Below, one piece after another: positions 1 through 15,255 of a stretch of 64,000 nucleotides of DNA. Numbering within the stretch: position 1 is the stretch's first letter; each line of letters opens with the position of its first letter. Made by a program: the position numbers and the translations under genes. Source of the DNA: Rhodovulum bhavnagarense (GTDB lineage: Bacteria; Pseudomonadota; Alphaproteobacteria; Rhodobacterales; Rhodobacteraceae); assembly GCF_004343505.1 (NCBI RefSeq), contig NZ_SLXU01000001.1, positions 310,001 to 374,000 of the forward strand, written 5' to 3'. Under the pieces are notes generated by a model, which saw only the letters and a list, made by a program, of their open reading frames with translations, was not told where the DNA came from and searched no databases.

Positions 1-54
1 TCACTTTGCGTGCCGTTGGAGTTTACAGCGGACGGCTGAAAAAGGACCAGACGG

Positions 55-594
55 ATGCGCGACGGGCTTTGGGTCTTTGGATACGGATCGCTGTTGTGGA
101 ATCCCGGCTTTCCGGTGGCGGATCGGCGGCTTGCGCGGCTTGACGGCTGGCACCGCAGTTTCTGCATGCGATCGATCCATCATCGAGGAACCGAGCAAGA
201 GCCGGGGCTGGTGCTGGCGCTCGATGCAATGGCGGGGGCGGCGTGTCATGGGCTTGCACTGCGGGTCGCAGCGGGCAGCGAAAAGCCGACGATTGCCTAT
301 CTGCGCGAGCGCGAACTGGTTTCCTCGGCATATCTCGAAACCGAGCTTGAGGTAGAGGCCCAAGGCCTAGGCCCGCTATCCGTTCTGGCCTATGTCATCG
401 ACCCCGAACACGGACAGTATTGCGGTGGTCTGCCGCTCGAGGAACAGGCGCGTATCATCGCCCGTGCCCACGGCGGGATGGGGCCGAACGATGCCTATCT
501 CTACAACACCGCCGCGCACCTGGCCGAGCTTGGCATCGCCGATCCCGACCTTGAATGGCTGGCCGCGCGGGTGCGCGCACTGTCACGGGATTGA
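55..594 (+). CDS. chaC: ChaC-family gamma-glutamylcyclotransferase
   Basis: The 179-residue product matches the ChaC family, cytosolic enzymes that release 5-oxoproline from the gamma-glutamyl group of glutathione. The N-terminal substrate-loop motif FGYGSLLWNPGF lies at residues 8-19 and the family segment HRGTEQEPGLVLALD follows near residue 43. The length is normal for the family. The ATG is preceded by AAGGA about nine bases upstream. The next gene starts 66 bases after the stop on the same strand and is functionally unrelated. The family assignment is firm; activity on glutathione specifically is inferred from family knowledge. Confidence 0.9.
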   Translation: MRDGLWVFGYGSLLWNPGFPVADRRLARLDGWHRSFCMRSIHHRGTEQEPGLVLALDAMAGAACHGLALRVAAGSEKPTIAYLRERELVSSAYLETELEVEAQGLGPLSVLAYVIDPEHGQYCGGLPLEEQARIIARAHGGMGPNDAYLYNTAAHLAELGIADPDLEWLAARVRALSRD

Positions 595-660
595 ATGTTG
601 TCCGCCTGGTGGCCTTGGCCTAGTGTCACGACCAGGAACAAGCGCGTCAGGACCCGACCA

Positions 661-1860
661 ATGGACATGACCGACCGCGAGGCCGCGCCGCAATTTTCCC
701 AGCCCTTGCGCCAGGTGGTGCTGATGCTTCTGGCCGTGGCGCTGTTCGCGGCGGGGGCCTACATGGCCTATCCCCAGGTGGCGCCGGTCTTTCTCGCCAA
801 CCCTTATCTGAACGGCGTCATCGTCTTCGTTTTCGTGGTTGGGGTTGCGGCCTGCTTTCTTCAGGTGGTGCAACTCATCGCCTCGGTGCGCTGGATCGAG
901 GAATTTACCGCCGATCTCGGGGGGCAGGCGCCTAGCCGCGCGCCGCGCCTGCTGGCCCCCCTAGCGGCCCTTTTACGCAAGCGCGGCAAACGGATGCAGA
1001 TCGGCACCGCCTCGGCGCGGTCGATCCTGGACTCGGTTGCCACCCGTATCGAAGAGGCGCGCGATATCACGCGCTATATAACCAGCCTTTTGATTTTCTT
1101 GGGCCTTCTGGGCACCTTTTACGGGCTGGCCACAACGGTTCCGGCGGTGGTCGAAACCATCCGATCGCTTGCTCCGCAAGAGGGTGAGGGCGGGGTGCAG
1201 GTCTTTGGTCGGCTGATGAGCGGTCTGGAGGCGCAACTGGGCGGCATGGGGACCGCCTTTGCTTCGTCGCTATTGGGACTGGCAGGGTCGTTGGTGGTGG
1301 GGCTTCTGGAACTGTTTGCAGGCCACGGGCAGAACCGGTTTTACCAGGAGCTGGAGGAATGGTTGTCCTCGATCACCCGGCTCAGCTTTTCGACCGGAGA
1401 GGGCGAAGGCGAAGCCGGCGCCGAGGCGGGGCTTCTTGCGGCCACGCTGGACCAGTTGGCCGACCAGATGCAGGGTCTTCACGCATTGTTTTCCAAGTCT
1501 GACGCCGAACGTCATGCCCTTGCACAGCGCGTCGGCGCGCTGGCCGATGCTGTTGAAACACTTGGCGCGGCGATGGAGGCGCAACTTGGCGATTCCCATG
1601 CGATGACCGAGGCCCTGAGTCGGGTCGCACAGGGCCAGGAACGCGCGGCCATGGCGATCGAGGCGCGCATGGGTGACGAGGGCGCGTTGGCCGATGCCGA
1701 GGCGCGGATGCGCCTGCGATCGATCGACGTGCAACTCTTGCGCATCCTCGAGGAAATCTCTGCTGGGCGGCAGGAAACCGTGACCGATCTGCGCGGTGAC
1801 CTGGTCGACCTGGGCCGAGTGTTGGCGCGACTGGCCCCGCCAGACGGGCGTGGGGTCTAA
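661..1860 (+). CDS. MotA/TolQ/ExbB-like proton-channel protein
   Basis: The product is a 399-residue inner-membrane protein with two N-terminal membrane helices (about residues 15-35 and 50-75) and two more near residues 140-160 and 190-220. The latter pair carries the MotA/TolQ/ExbB signature (LGLLGTFYGLATTVP, then GGMGTAFASSLLGL). A roughly 170-residue charged, helical cytoplasmic tail follows. I chose the ATG at 661 because AGGA lies about ten bases upstream; the frame stays open to 595. The stop is three bases from the next gene, a MotB-like OmpA protein, so the two probably form one ion-driven complex. The cargo or task is unknown. No flagellar or Ton genes are nearby. Confidence 0.85.
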   Translation: MDMTDREAAPQFSQPLRQVVLMLLAVALFAAGAYMAYPQVAPVFLANPYLNGVIVFVFVVGVAACFLQVVQLIASVRWIEEFTADLGGQAPSRAPRLLAPLAALLRKRGKRMQIGTASARSILDSVATRIEEARDITRYITSLLIFLGLLGTFYGLATTVPAVVETIRSLAPQEGEGGVQVFGRLMSGLEAQLGGMGTAFASSLLGLAGSLVVGLLELFAGHGQNRFYQELEEWLSSITRLSFSTGEGEGEAGAEAGLLAATLDQLADQMQGLHALFSKSDAERHALAQRVGALADAVETLGAAMEAQLGDSHAMTEALSRVAQGQERAAMAIEARMGDEGALADAEARMRLRSIDVQLLRILEEISAGRQETVTDLRGDLVDLGRVLARLAPPDGRGV

Positions 1861-1863
1861 CCC

Positions 1864-3570
1864 ATGGCCCTGAGCCGTCGAAGCGGGCAGCGGCTCCAGG
1901 CCTCGATCTGGCCGGGATTCGTCGATGCGATGACGGCATTGTTGCTGGTGCTGATGTTCGTGCTGTCGATCTTCATGATCGTGCAGGTCATGTTGCGGGA
2001 CACCATTACCGGGCAGGAAACCGAACTGTCGCAACTCAACGCGGAACTTGCCGCGCTGGCCGATGCGCTTGGAATGGAACGCCGCCGCAGTGCGGAGCTG
2101 ACGGCCGAGATCGGCACCCTGGACAGCGCCCTGACCGAGGCGCGCGCCCGCGCCGAAGAACGCGAGGCGCTGATCGGGTCGTTGCAGTCTCGGGTTGCGG
2201 CGCAGGCGGGCGATCTGGACGCCGCGCGCGCCACGATCACCGAGTTCGAGGCGCAGGTCGGCCGACTTCTGGCCGAGCGCGATGCGGCGCGCCGTCAGGG
2301 CGCGGCCTTGGAACAGGAGGTCACGGCGCTGCAACAAGCGCGCGCGGCGCTCTTGTCCGAACAAGACCAGTTACAGGCCGCGCTTGCCTTGGTGCGCGAG
2401 GAAATCGATACGCAGACCGAGGCCGCCCGCCTTGCCGCTGCCCGGCGCGAGGCGCTTGAGGCGCTGGTGGCCGATCTGCGCGCGCGAAATGACGAGGGCG
2501 CGGCCACACTTGCGGCGCTGACAGGCGAGGTCGAGGCGCTGAGATCGGCGTTGTCCGAGGCAGAGGTCGCGCGCCTCGCCGAAGCCGCCGCGGCACAGGC
2601 GTTGCGCGACAGGCTGAAAGGGGCGGAGGACGAGTTGACCGCGATGACCTTGTCGCTGGAAAATCAGCGCAAGCGGGCCGAAGAGACATTGACCATGCTG
2701 GCTGCCGCCGAGGCAGCGCGCGACGATCTGGACCAAAGGCTTGCCGCGGCGCAGAGTGCGCAAGAGGCGGCCCTGACCCGTGCCGAGGAACGCGCGGCCC
2801 TTTTGGCCCAGTCCAACGCGGTACTGGAACGCCAAGAGGCGAAGTCGGCAGAGAGCCAGCGCAAACTCGCGCTCTTGAACCAGCAGCTTGCCGCGTTGCG
2901 CACGGAACTGGGCGGTCTTCAGGCGCTCTTGGACGAGGCGGCCGCCCGCGATGCCAAGGCGACAGTGCAGATCGAGTCGCTTGGCCAGCAGTTGAACGCC
3001 GCGCTGGCGCGCGTGGCTGCCGAGCAGCGCGCCCGCGCCCAACTGGAAGAGGCAGAGCGCAAACGTCTGGAAGAAGAGGCGCGTCGGCTCGCCGAGGAGG
3101 CCCGCAAGCTAGAGACCTATCGTTCCGAATTCTTCGGAGAATTGCGTCGCCTTCTGGCCGGGCGCCAGGGGGTTAGGGTGGTCGGCGACCGTTTTGTCTT
3201 TTCCTCGGAAGTTCTGTTCGAACCGGGGAGTGCCGAGCTTGCCCGTGAGGGCGAGGCACAGATCGCCAACGTGGTCGCCATCCTGCGCGACGTGGCCGAT
3301 GACATCCCGCCCGAGATAGACTGGATCTTGCGGGTGGACGGGCATACCGACAACGTGCCGCTCGCCGCCGGGGCGGATTATGCTGATAACTGGGAACTTA
3401 GCCAGGCGCGAGCGCTGTCGGTGGTGCGCTTCATGGTCGATGAGATGGGGTTCTCGCCCCGGCGGCTTGCGGCGGCCGGGTTTGGCGAGTTTCAGCCGGT
3501 GGTTGCGGGCGACAATGCGCAGGCACGCGCACAGAACCGCCGGATCGAACTGAAACTGACCGAGCGCTGA
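1864..3570 (+). CDS. MotB-like peptidoglycan-binding protein with long coiled coil
   Basis: The 568-residue protein has a short cytoplasmic N terminus and a single membrane helix at about residues 19-40. That helix begins FVDAMTALLLVLMF, whose Asp21 matches the proton-carrying Asp of MotB, TolR and ExbD. Roughly 370 residues of Glu/Ala/Leu/Arg-rich coiled coil follow (about 50-420), then a C-terminal OmpA/MotB peptidoglycan-binding domain with RVDGHTDNVPL and a terminal NRRIEL motif. It sits three bases after the MotA-like gene. The architecture implies an ion-driven complex anchored in the wall at a long distance from the membrane. It resembles the ZorAB part of Zorya, but the Zorya effector genes are absent. 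Confidence 0.87.
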   Translation: MALSRRSGQRLQASIWPGFVDAMTALLLVLMFVLSIFMIVQVMLRDTITGQETELSQLNAELAALADALGMERRRSAELTAEIGTLDSALTEARARAEEREALIGSLQSRVAAQAGDLDAARATITEFEAQVGRLLAERDAARRQGAALEQEVTALQQARAALLSEQDQLQAALALVREEIDTQTEAARLAAARREALEALVADLRARNDEGAATLAALTGEVEALRSALSEAEVARLAEAAAAQALRDRLKGAEDELTAMTLSLENQRKRAEETLTMLAAAEAARDDLDQRLAAAQSAQEAALTRAEERAALLAQSNAVLERQEAKSAESQRKLALLNQQLAALRTELGGLQALLDEAAARDAKATVQIESLGQQLNAALARVAAEQRARAQLEEAERKRLEEEARRLAEEARKLETYRSEFFGELRRLLAGRQGVRVVGDRFVFSSEVLFEPGSAELAREGEAQIANVVAILRDVADDIPPEIDWILRVDGHTDNVPLAAGADYADNWELSQARALSVVRFMVDEMGFSPRRLAAAGFGEFQPVVAGDNAQARAQNRRIELKLTER

Positions 3571-4529
3571 TCAGCGGACCGTTACAGCCACGGTGATCGT
3601 GTCGATGGTCTGTCCCGCGCGGATCAGTGCGATCTTGGCCTCGTAGGCGCCTTTTGGCCATCCGCCTGGCGGATGGCGCTTGCCAAAGGCGCGGTAAATC
3701 CGGGCCTGGGTGCGGTCAATCGTCTGCGCATGCTCGGCGAACCGGCCCTCGGGCCCGGTCAGCGTGAATTCAATCCTGTCGCCGGCCTGCGCGCCGAAAA
3801 GGTGAACCCAGGCGACCAGCGCGGTGGCCCCGGAGGGCAGCGCGTCAGGCATGGCCGGCCCGGCCTTGACCGCGTCGAAACTGGGCACCTCGGTTGTCAG
3901 GCCCGCGCCGATCAGCCCGCTGGCGCGATAATCGGGCGGATTTTGCCAAAGTGTTTCGTCGGGGGCGGAGGGCGTGGTGCATGTCACGGGTGCCCCGGGT
4001 TGGAACGGGTCGATGACATTGCCGTCCTGCCGGACCGACAGGTGCACATGGGGAAAGGCGGTGCGCCCGCTCAGCCCGACCCGGCCCAGTACGGTGCCCT
4101 TTGCAACGCGCTGGCCGGGCTGCACCGCGACGCTGCCCTCGGCGAGGTGGCAATACTGGGTCTGCCAGCCGGCGCCATGGTCGATCACCACGCCATTGCC
4201 ACAGTCCATGCCCTCGGGCGGTGCGGTGCGCGGGCCGTTATCCGGCATCCCGTCGCGGATCGCGCGCACCGTGCCCGGGGCCGCGGCCAGCACCGCCACC
4301 CCGCGCATCATCTCGGCCTCTGTCGCCAGCGCGAAATCGGTGCCCTTGTGCCCGTCATAGCTGAGCGCGCCACAGGTGAAATCGGCAGCCCCCGGGCCGG
4401 GATCGCGGTCAACGTAATTCTGGATGAAGCAGGTATCGCCGGGAATGCAGTCGATGGGCAGACCCAACAAGATATCCCCCCCGGCCGGCGCGGCCGCGAG
4501 GGATATCAAGAGGGCCGCGGCCCGCAGTT

Positions 4530-4533
<4 letters not shown>
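3571..4533 (-). CDS. M23-family (LytM) metallopeptidase, secreted
   Basis: The 320-residue protein begins with a probable signal peptide (MKLRAAALLISLAAAPAGG). It carries a LytM/M23 domain at about residues 55-190 with the zinc-binding pattern GHKGTDF (H-x3-D) and HVHLS (H-x-H), plus QYCHL between them. The family cleaves peptidoglycan cross-bridges in the periplasm. About 110 residues after the domain look beta-rich and unassigned. Its ATG overlaps the clpA stop as ATGA, so translation is probably coupled to clpA. It ends at the base after the convergent OmpA-like gene. Which bond it cleaves is not evident. Confidence 0.87.
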
Positions 4534-6857
<2,324 letters not shown>

Positions 6858-7017
6858 CTTGCGTGCTCCTTTCCTCCTTAGCCCGATAACGGTGGCGCGT
6901 TCCGAGCATGGTCCTTTGAGTTTAAGTTTTGGTGTTTGTCGCGCCGCTTCAAGTTTTTTCTGTTCAAATCTTCCGGGGCTTTTGAAACTGCCTCGTTTTT
7001 CGGCATTGGCGCGGGGC

Positions 7018-7785
7018 TCAGAACCTGTCCTTGCGGGCGCGGATCTCTGCAAAGACCGCCCAATCGGGGCTGTCGAGCATGCCGAGCGCGGCCTTTATCT
7101 CGGGCAGTCCCGCGCGCAGGAAGGGATTGGTCGCCAGTTCCTCGGACAGGCGTACCGGCACGGTGGGGTGTCCCTCGGCACGGGCTGCTTCGATCCGGCC
7201 TGCGCGGGATTGCAGGGCGGGATTGTCGGGGTCGATGGTCATCGCGAAACGAGCGTTGGAAAGGCTGTATTCGTGGCCCGAACAGACCAGCGTCTCGGGC
7301 GGCAGGGTGGCGAGCCTGGAAAGACTGTTCCACATCGCGGCGGCATCGCCCTCGAACAGCCGCCCGCAGCCCAGGCCCATCAGGCTGTCGCCGGTAAAGA
7401 CCGCGCCGCTTGAGGCAAAGTGATAGGCGACATGGCCCAGGGTATGGCCGGGCACTTCGATCACGGTGGCCGTTTCACCGTCGATCTGCACCTTGTCGCC
7501 CTCGGCCACCGCCAGGTCCAAGGGTGGCAGCCGGTGCGCATCGGCGGCTGCGCCAACGACCCGCGCGCCATGGGCCTCGCGCAGTGTCTCGACGCCCTCG
7601 ACGTGATCATGATGGTGATGGGTCAGCAGGATATCGCTAAGGTGCCATCCGCGCGCGGTTAGCGCGGCCAGGATCGGCGCGGCCTCTGGGGCGTCGATCA
7701 CCGCCGTTGCGCCGCTTTGGGCGTCATGCAGCAAGTAGGCGTAATTATCGGCGCGACATGGCAGGGTGACGAGTTCAAGGGGCAT
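7018..7785 (-). CDS. gloB: Hydroxyacylglutathione hydrolase (glyoxalase II)
   Basis: The 255-residue metallo-beta-lactamase-fold enzyme hydrolyses S-lactoylglutathione to lactate and glutathione, the second step of methylglyoxal detoxification. The metal-binding motif THHHHDH lies near residue 55, with further ligands in [10 protein letters not shown] and [13 protein letters not shown]. The C-terminal HAGH_C part carries [13 protein letters not shown] and an arginine-rich glutathione-binding end. Length is standard. It is divergent from the following methyltransferase gene, with 67 bases between the starts, and upstream of clpA by 160 bases. Confidence 0.95.
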   Translation of the reverse strand: MPLELVTLPCRADNYAYLLHDAQSGATAVIDAPEAAPILAALTARGWHLSDILLTHHHHDHVEGVETLREAHGARVVGAAADAHRLPPLDLAVAEGDKVQIDGETATVIEVPGHTLGHVAYHFASSGAVFTGDSLMGLGCGRLFEGDAAAMWNSLSRLATLPPETLVCSGHEYSLSNARFAMTIDPDNPALQSRAGRIEAARAEGHPTVPVRLSEELATNPFLRAGLPEIKAALGMLDSPDWAVFAEIRARKDRF

Positions 7786-7852
7786 GGCTTTCTCGCTTTT
7801 GTCTTCGTATCCTCGGGCGCGGAAACCTTGGCCCGGGGCAAGGCGCGCGACA

Positions 7853-8599
7853 ATGCATCTCGATGTTCTCGACTTGAGAAACTTCTACTACCGTACCAAT
7901 CTGGGGCGCGTGGCGCAGCGGGCAATTCGCGATCGCGTGGTTGACCTGTGGCCCGAGGCCAAGGGCCAGACTGTGGTGGGGTTCGGGTTCGCGGTTCCGC
8001 TGTTGCGACCCTTTCTTGCCGATGCCCGGCGCGTGATCGGACTGATGCCGGGGCAACAGGGGGTCATGCCCTGGCCCGCGGGGCAGGCCAATGTCTCGGT
8101 TTTGTGTGAGGAAACGTCGTGGCCGCTGCAAGACGGCTTCGTGGACAAGCTGGTTTTGCTGCACGGGCTCGAGACCAGCGAGAATCCCTCGGCCGTGCTG
8201 GCGGAATCGGCGCGCGTGCTGGGGCCGGGGGGACGGGCGCTGTTCATCGTGCCGAACCGGTCGGGGCTATGGGCGCGGCGGGACGGGACTCCTTTCGGCT
8301 TCGGGCGCCCCTACAGCCCCGGTCAGCTTGAGGCACAGTTGCGTGCGCATGGTTTCGAGCCCCAGAGAAACCTGGCCGCGCTGTTCGCACCGCCGACCGA
8401 CAGGCGATTCTGGTTGCGCAGCGCGGGGATGTGGGAAAACGCGGGTCGGCGCATGTCTGCCCATTTCGCGGGCGGTGTGCTGCTGGTCGAGGCAACCAAG
8501 CGGCCCTATCGCCCCACGGGTGTGGTGGTTCGCGATGGGATGCCGCGTCCGTTGCGGGTGTTGGACGCACTGCCGCAGCCAGGGGCCGAACCCGCCTGA
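7853..8599 (+). CDS. Class I SAM-dependent methyltransferase
   Basis: The 248-residue protein has a methyltransferase-11-like fold: a degenerate glycine-rich SAM-binding strand near residue 40 ([11 protein letters not shown]) and a post-I motif followed by [14 protein letters not shown] near residue 120. The usual GxGxG loop is weak, so SAM binding is inferred from the overall pattern. The start at 7853 gives [13 protein letters not shown], which suits a cytosolic protein; upstream codons read as random. It is divergent from gloB, a common Rhodobacterales arrangement to my knowledge. The substrate is unknown. Confidence 0.75.
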   Translation: MHLDVLDLRNFYYRTNLGRVAQRAIRDRVVDLWPEAKGQTVVGFGFAVPLLRPFLADARRVIGLMPGQQGVMPWPAGQANVSVLCEETSWPLQDGFVDKLVLLHGLETSENPSAVLAESARVLGPGGRALFIVPNRSGLWARRDGTPFGFGRPYSPGQLEAQLRAHGFEPQRNLAALFAPPTDRRFWLRSAGMWENAGRRMSAHFAGGVLLVEATKRPYRPTGVVVRDGMPRPLRVLDALPQPGAEPA

Positions 8600-8850
8600 G
8601 ACCCACGCTGGCAAGGGTTTGATCCGCCCTTTTGACGGCCGGGCCGCGGTTCGGCGCCGACGCGTCGTGGCGTCGCCTCGCCGGACCGGTGCAGCCCGTG
8701 TCACACTAGCTCGCAGAATGGTGTTCTAGGCGGTTGCGAGGTGCCCCTTGCTCTGCTACACCCACGCCGATTTCGGAGCGTGCCCGTCCGGGTGCGCCGC
8801 TTGATCTGCCCCGTTTTTTTGTCGGGGCTTCAGACATCGGAAGGGTTGAC

Positions 8851-9411
8851 GTGTCCGAACCAGCATCGATTTCGTCCGGCATCGCCCAGCGCTATGCCAC
8901 CGCCTTGTTCGAGATTGCCAAGGAAGCCAAAGCCCTCGCCGCGCTTGAGAACGACGTTGCCTTGCTCGACGCCGCGCTCGCCGAAAGCGAGGATTTTCGT
9001 GTTCTCATCTCGTCGCCGGTCTATTCGCGCGAGGCGCAGGGCAAGGCGATTACCTCGCTTGCACCAAGGATCGGCCTTGGCGCGACGACGGCGAACACGC
9101 TGGGCCTCATGGCTACCAAGCGCCGCCTCTTCGTGCTTCCTCAGCTTGTCGCCGCGCTGCGTATGCTGATCGCCGAGGAAAAGGGCGAGATCACCGCCGA
9201 GGTCGTTTCTGCCAGCCCCCTGAGCGAGGCCCAGAAACAGAAACTTGCCGCCGCGCTGAAGGTCAGCGCCGGCAAGGATGTCAAGATCAACGCCGCCGTG
9301 GACGAAAGCCTGATCGGCGGCCTGATTGTCAAACTGGGCTCGAAGATGATCGACACCTCGATCCGCGCGCGGCTCAATGCACTCCAGAACACCATGAAAG
9401 AGGTCGGATAA
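8851..9411 (+). CDS. atpH: ATP synthase F1 subunit delta
   Basis: The 186-residue delta (OSCP) subunit links the F1 head to the peripheral stalk. The N-terminal helix bundle begins [16 protein letters not shown], and the C-terminal part carries the family signature near [20 protein letters not shown] chose the GTG at 8851, preceded by GGAAGG about six bases upstream; the open frame extends to 8734 but the added residues do not look like delta. It is the first gene of atpHAGDC and its stop abuts the atpA ATG. The F0 genes are not in this window. Confidence 0.93.
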   Translation: MSEPASISSGIAQRYATALFEIAKEAKALAALENDVALLDAALAESEDFRVLISSPVYSREAQGKAITSLAPRIGLGATTANTLGLMATKRRLFVLPQLVAALRMLIAEEKGEITAEVVSASPLSEAQKQKLAAALKVSAGKDVKINAAVDESLIGGLIVKLGSKMIDTSIRARLNALQNTMKEVG

Positions 9412-10950
<1,539 letters not shown>

Positions 10951-10971
10951 GCCGGAAGCGGGATCGGATAG

Positions 10972-11847
10972 ATGCCAAGCCTCAAGGACCTCAAAACCCG
11001 GATCGGAAGCGTCAAGAACACGCGAAAGATCACGAAGGCCATGCAGATGGTCGCGGCGGCCAAGCTCCGCCGTGCCCAGGAAGCTGCTGAAAATGCCCGG
11101 CCCTATGCCGAGCGTATGGAAAAGGTGATGTCGGGGCTCGCCGCCTCGGCCACCGGCGCGGCGAACGCGCCCAGGCTGTTGATCGGCTCGGGCTCGGACA
11201 AGGTGCACCTGCTGGTCGTGATGACCGCCGAGCGGGGGCTTTGCGGCGGCTTCAACTCGTCGATCGTCAAGCTGGCGCGCACCCGCATCAACGAGCTCAG
11301 GGCCGCGGGCAAGACGATCAAGATCCTGACCGTTGGCAAGAAGGGCCGCGAGCAGCTCAAGCGCGAATTCGGCGATCTGTTCATCGGTCATGTGGATCTG
11401 AGCGAGGTCAAGCGGCTTGGCTATTCCAACGCGCAAGAGATATCGCGGGACATCATTGGCCGTTTTGATGCGGGCGAGTACGATGTCGCGACGATCTTTT
11501 ACAGCCGCTTCCAGACGGTGATCAGCCAGATCCCGACCGCACAGCAGATCATCCCCGCCGTCTTTGACGAAAGCAAGGCCGAGGAAGCGGGCGCGCTATA
11601 CGATTACGAGCCCACCGAGGGCGAGATCCTGGCCGAACTGCTTCCCCGCGGTGTTGCGACCCAGATCTTTACCGCGCTCCTTGAAAATGGCGCCTCCGAG
11701 CAGGGCGCGCGCATGTCCGCGATGGATAGCGCGACCCGCAATGCCGGCGACATGATCAACAGGCTGACGATCGAGTATAACCGTTCGCGGCAGGCCGCGA
11801 TCACCAAGGAACTCATCGAAATCATTTCGGGCGCCGAGGCGCTCTAG
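10972..11847 (+). CDS. atpG: ATP synthase F1 subunit gamma
   Basis: The 291-residue gamma subunit is the rotating central stalk. It begins [20 protein letters not shown] and contains the conserved [17 protein letters not shown] helix and the C-terminal signature [20 protein letters not shown] near residues 245-265. It lies 21 bases after atpA and 18 bases before atpD. A short lysine-rich region near residue 120 ([10 protein letters not shown]) is normal for alphaproteobacterial gamma subunits. Confidence 0.97.
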   Translation: MPSLKDLKTRIGSVKNTRKITKAMQMVAAAKLRRAQEAAENARPYAERMEKVMSGLAASATGAANAPRLLIGSGSDKVHLLVVMTAERGLCGGFNSSIVKLARTRINELRAAGKTIKILTVGKKGREQLKREFGDLFIGHVDLSEVKRLGYSNAQEISRDIIGRFDAGEYDVATIFYSRFQTVISQIPTAQQIIPAVFDESKAEEAGALYDYEPTEGEILAELLPRGVATQIFTALLENGASEQGARMSAMDSATRNAGDMINRLTIEYNRSRQAAITKELIEIISGAEAL

Positions 11848-13290
<1,443 letters not shown>

Positions 13291-13347
13291 TCAGGCTGAC
13301 GGCGCCGGACGGGTTCCGCCCGGCGCCCCCCGTTCCAAGGAGGCATT

Positions 13348-13758
13348 ATGGCCGACACGATGCAATTCGACCTGGTGGCGCCAGAGCGCCGCGTTGCCTC
13401 GGAACAGGCGACACAGGTCGTCATTCCGGGCTTCGAGGGTGATCTCACCGCCATGCCCGATCACGCCCCTCTGATCACCACCCTGCGACCCGGTGTGCTG
13501 GAAGTGTTCACCGCGAAGGGTAGCCAGAAATATATCGTTACCGGCGGCTTTGCCGAGATCACTGCCGATAGTGCCACGGTTCTGGCCGAGCGTTCGCACC
13601 CCGTCGAGGAAGTAACGCAAGCCATGATCGACGAGATGGTGGCCGAGGCCCGCAAGGCCCATGAAATCGCGCATCCCGATGTTGTCGACGCCTCGGCCAA
13701 GATGCTGGCCGACATGGTGGCGATGGGTACACATGTCGGGTTCGAGCCGCAGGGCTGA
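13348..13758 (+). CDS. atpC: ATP synthase F1 subunit epsilon
   Basis: The 136-residue epsilon subunit closes the operon. It has the N-terminal beta sandwich with [20 protein letters not shown] and the GGFAEI strand near residue 70. The C-terminal helical part is short and alanine-rich ([18 protein letters not shown]), without the long basic second helix seen in enteric epsilon. The ATG has AAGGAGG about six bases upstream. A strong intrinsic terminator follows 26 bases after the stop. Confidence 0.95.
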   Translation: MADTMQFDLVAPERRVASEQATQVVIPGFEGDLTAMPDHAPLITTLRPGVLEVFTAKGSQKYIVTGGFAEITADSATVLAERSHPVEEVTQAMIDEMVAEARKAHEIAHPDVVDASAKMLADMVAMGTHVGFEPQG

Positions 13759-13783
13759 TCGCGCAACACGCCAAACCGGACCA

Positions 13784-13820
13784 GAGGGGCCTCGCGCTGC
13801 GCGGGGCCCCTCGCTGTTTT
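13784..13820 (+). terminator. Intrinsic terminator of atpHAGDC
   Basis: A GC-rich hairpin with arms GAGGGGCCTCGCG and CGCGGGGCCCCTC (13 pairs including one T-G) and a CTG loop is followed by GCTGTTTT. It lies just after atpC and 61 bases before the next gene, so most atp transcripts should end here. Confidence 0.88.
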
Positions 13821-13880
13821 AACGTTGCCGTAATTTCGCCGGGATTATCTGGCACCCAAGGGCCGGAAAGGGGCGTAGCG

Positions 13881-14231
13881 ATGAAGAAAATCGAGGGCAG
13901 GCTGCTTGGAATTGACCAAGGCAGCGTGCTGATGTTCTCGGATTTTGAAACTGGCGGGATCATGTGGACCGGTACAGGCCCACGTGTAAGCCGCCGGAAA
14001 ATTGCATTCAGCGAGGCCTATGGCGTGCCGCCCGCGGTCTGGGTCGGTATATCGATGTGGGATCTCGATCAGAAAACCAATCAACGCGCCGATATACAGG
14101 CCGAACGGATCACCTGCGAGGGGTTCGAACTTGTGTTTCGGACCTGGGCCGATACGCGTGTTGCACGCATCCGGGCAGACTGGATAGCGATGGGGCCGGT
14201 GACCGGCCCCGATGACTGGCAACTTTACTGA
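13881..14231 (+). CDS. Single-domain H-type lectin protein
   Basis: The 116-residue protein shows the H-type lectin pattern (discoidin II and Helix pomatia agglutinin family): an F-x4-PP-VWVGISMWDLD core near residues 45-60, N-R near 64, then ITCEGFELVFRTWADT and IRADWIAMG. The family binds N-acetylgalactosamine-type sugars as trimers or hexamers. No signal peptide is visible; the N terminus MKKIEGRLLGIDQGSVLMF is not hydrophobic enough. AAGGGG lies seven bases before the ATG. It stands alone between the atp terminator and convergent prs. The fold call is by motif; the ligand and role are unknown. Confidence 0.75.
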   Translation: MKKIEGRLLGIDQGSVLMFSDFETGGIMWTGTGPRVSRRKIAFSEAYGVPPAVWVGISMWDLDQKTNQRADIQAERITCEGFELVFRTWADTRVARIRADWIAMGPVTGPDDWQLY

Positions 14232-14235
14232 TGGA

Positions 14236-15255
14236 TCACGCCGGTGCGTAGAGACCCTCGTAAATCGGGGCAAGCGTCGCATGTTCGAACAACGATGACA
14301 CCGAGGTTCCCTGCCAGATATTCATGATCGCCTGCGCGAATAGAGGGGCGGTCGGAACGATGCGGATATTCTGCGCGGCCTGCACATCGGGGCTGGCATG
14401 TATCGAATCCGTGACCACCACGGTTTTCAGTTGCGAATTGGTGATCCGCTCGACCGCCGGGCCAGAGAATACACCGTGACTGATATAGGCATGCACCTCG
14501 CGCGCGCCCTTTTCCATCAGCTTGTCGGCGGCCTTGCACAGGGTGCCGGCGGTATCGCATAGATCGTCCACGATCAGGCAGATCTGGTCCTCGACATCGC
14601 CGATCACGGTCATCTCGGCAACTTCGCCGGGCCGGACCCTGCGTTTGTCGACGATGGCCAGCCCGGATTCGATGCGCTGCGCCAGTTCGCGCGCACGGGC
14701 CACGCCGCCGACATCGGGCGAGATGACGGTGATCTGGTCCATGCGGCCCTTGAAATTATGTTCGATATCGAGGGCAAAAATGGGGGCTGCATAAAGGTTG
14801 TCCACGGGGATATCGAAAAAACCCTGGATCTGGGCGGCGTGCAGGTCCATCGTCAGCACCCTCTCGATTCCGGCCTCGGTCAGCAGGTTCGCGACCAGCT
14901 TGGCGCTGATCGGCGTGCGTGCCTTGGAACGGCGGTCTTGGCGTGCATAGCCGAAATAGGGAATGACGGCCGTGATGCGGGCCGCCGATGACCGGCGCAG
15001 CGCGTCGGCCATGATCATGAGTTCCATCAAGTTGTCATTGGCCGGGTTCGAGGTCGGCTGGATCACGAACATGTCCTCGCCGCGCACGTTTTCGAAAACC
15101 TCGACAAAGATTTCCTGGTCGTTGAACCGTTCGACACGCGCATCGACCAGCTTGACCGCGACGCCGCGATGCATCGACATCCGTCGCGCGATGGCATTGG
15201 CAAGCGGACGGTTCGCGTTGCCCGAAATGAGCTTCGGTTCATGGATATTGTGCAT
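14236..15255 (-). CDS. prs: Ribose-phosphate pyrophosphokinase (PRPP synthetase)
   Basis: The 339-residue enzyme makes PRPP from ribose 5-phosphate and ATP, feeding purine, pyrimidine, histidine and NAD synthesis. Visible motifs are the ATP flexible loop [17 protein letters not shown], the ribose-phosphate region [16 protein letters not shown] and the PRPP-binding loop [12 protein letters not shown] near residue 240. I chose the ATG at 15255, giving [19 protein letters not shown]; the longer open frame adds basic, non-homologous residues. It is convergent with the lectin gene, with four bases between. Related genes purK, purE and hisBH lie elsewhere in the window. Confidence 0.96.
   Translation of the reverse strand: MHNIHEPKLISGNANRPLANAIARRMSMHRGVAVKLVDARVERFNDQEIFVEVFENVRGEDMFVIQPTSNPANDNLMELMIMADALRRSSAARITAVIPYFGYARQDRRSKARTPISAKLVANLLTEAGIERVLTMDLHAAQIQGFFDIPVDNLYAAPIFALDIEHNFKGRMDQITVISPDVGGVARARELAQRIESGLAIVDKRRVRPGEVAEMTVIGDVEDQICLIVDDLCDTAGTLCKAADKLMEKGAREVHAYISHGVFSGPAVERITNSQLKTVVVTDSIHASPDVQAAQNIRIVPTAPLFAQAIMNIWQGTSVSSLFEHATLAPIYEGLYAPA

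Noticed and set aside
661-3570. A Zorya defence system
   Set aside because: Only a ZorAB-like pair is present; no ZorC, ZorD or ZorE effector gene follows, and the neighbours are core genes.
8733-8762. Possible atp promoter TTGCGA-N18-TACACC
   Set aside because: The boxes are weak and other spacings fit as well; the position is plausible but not supported enough to list.
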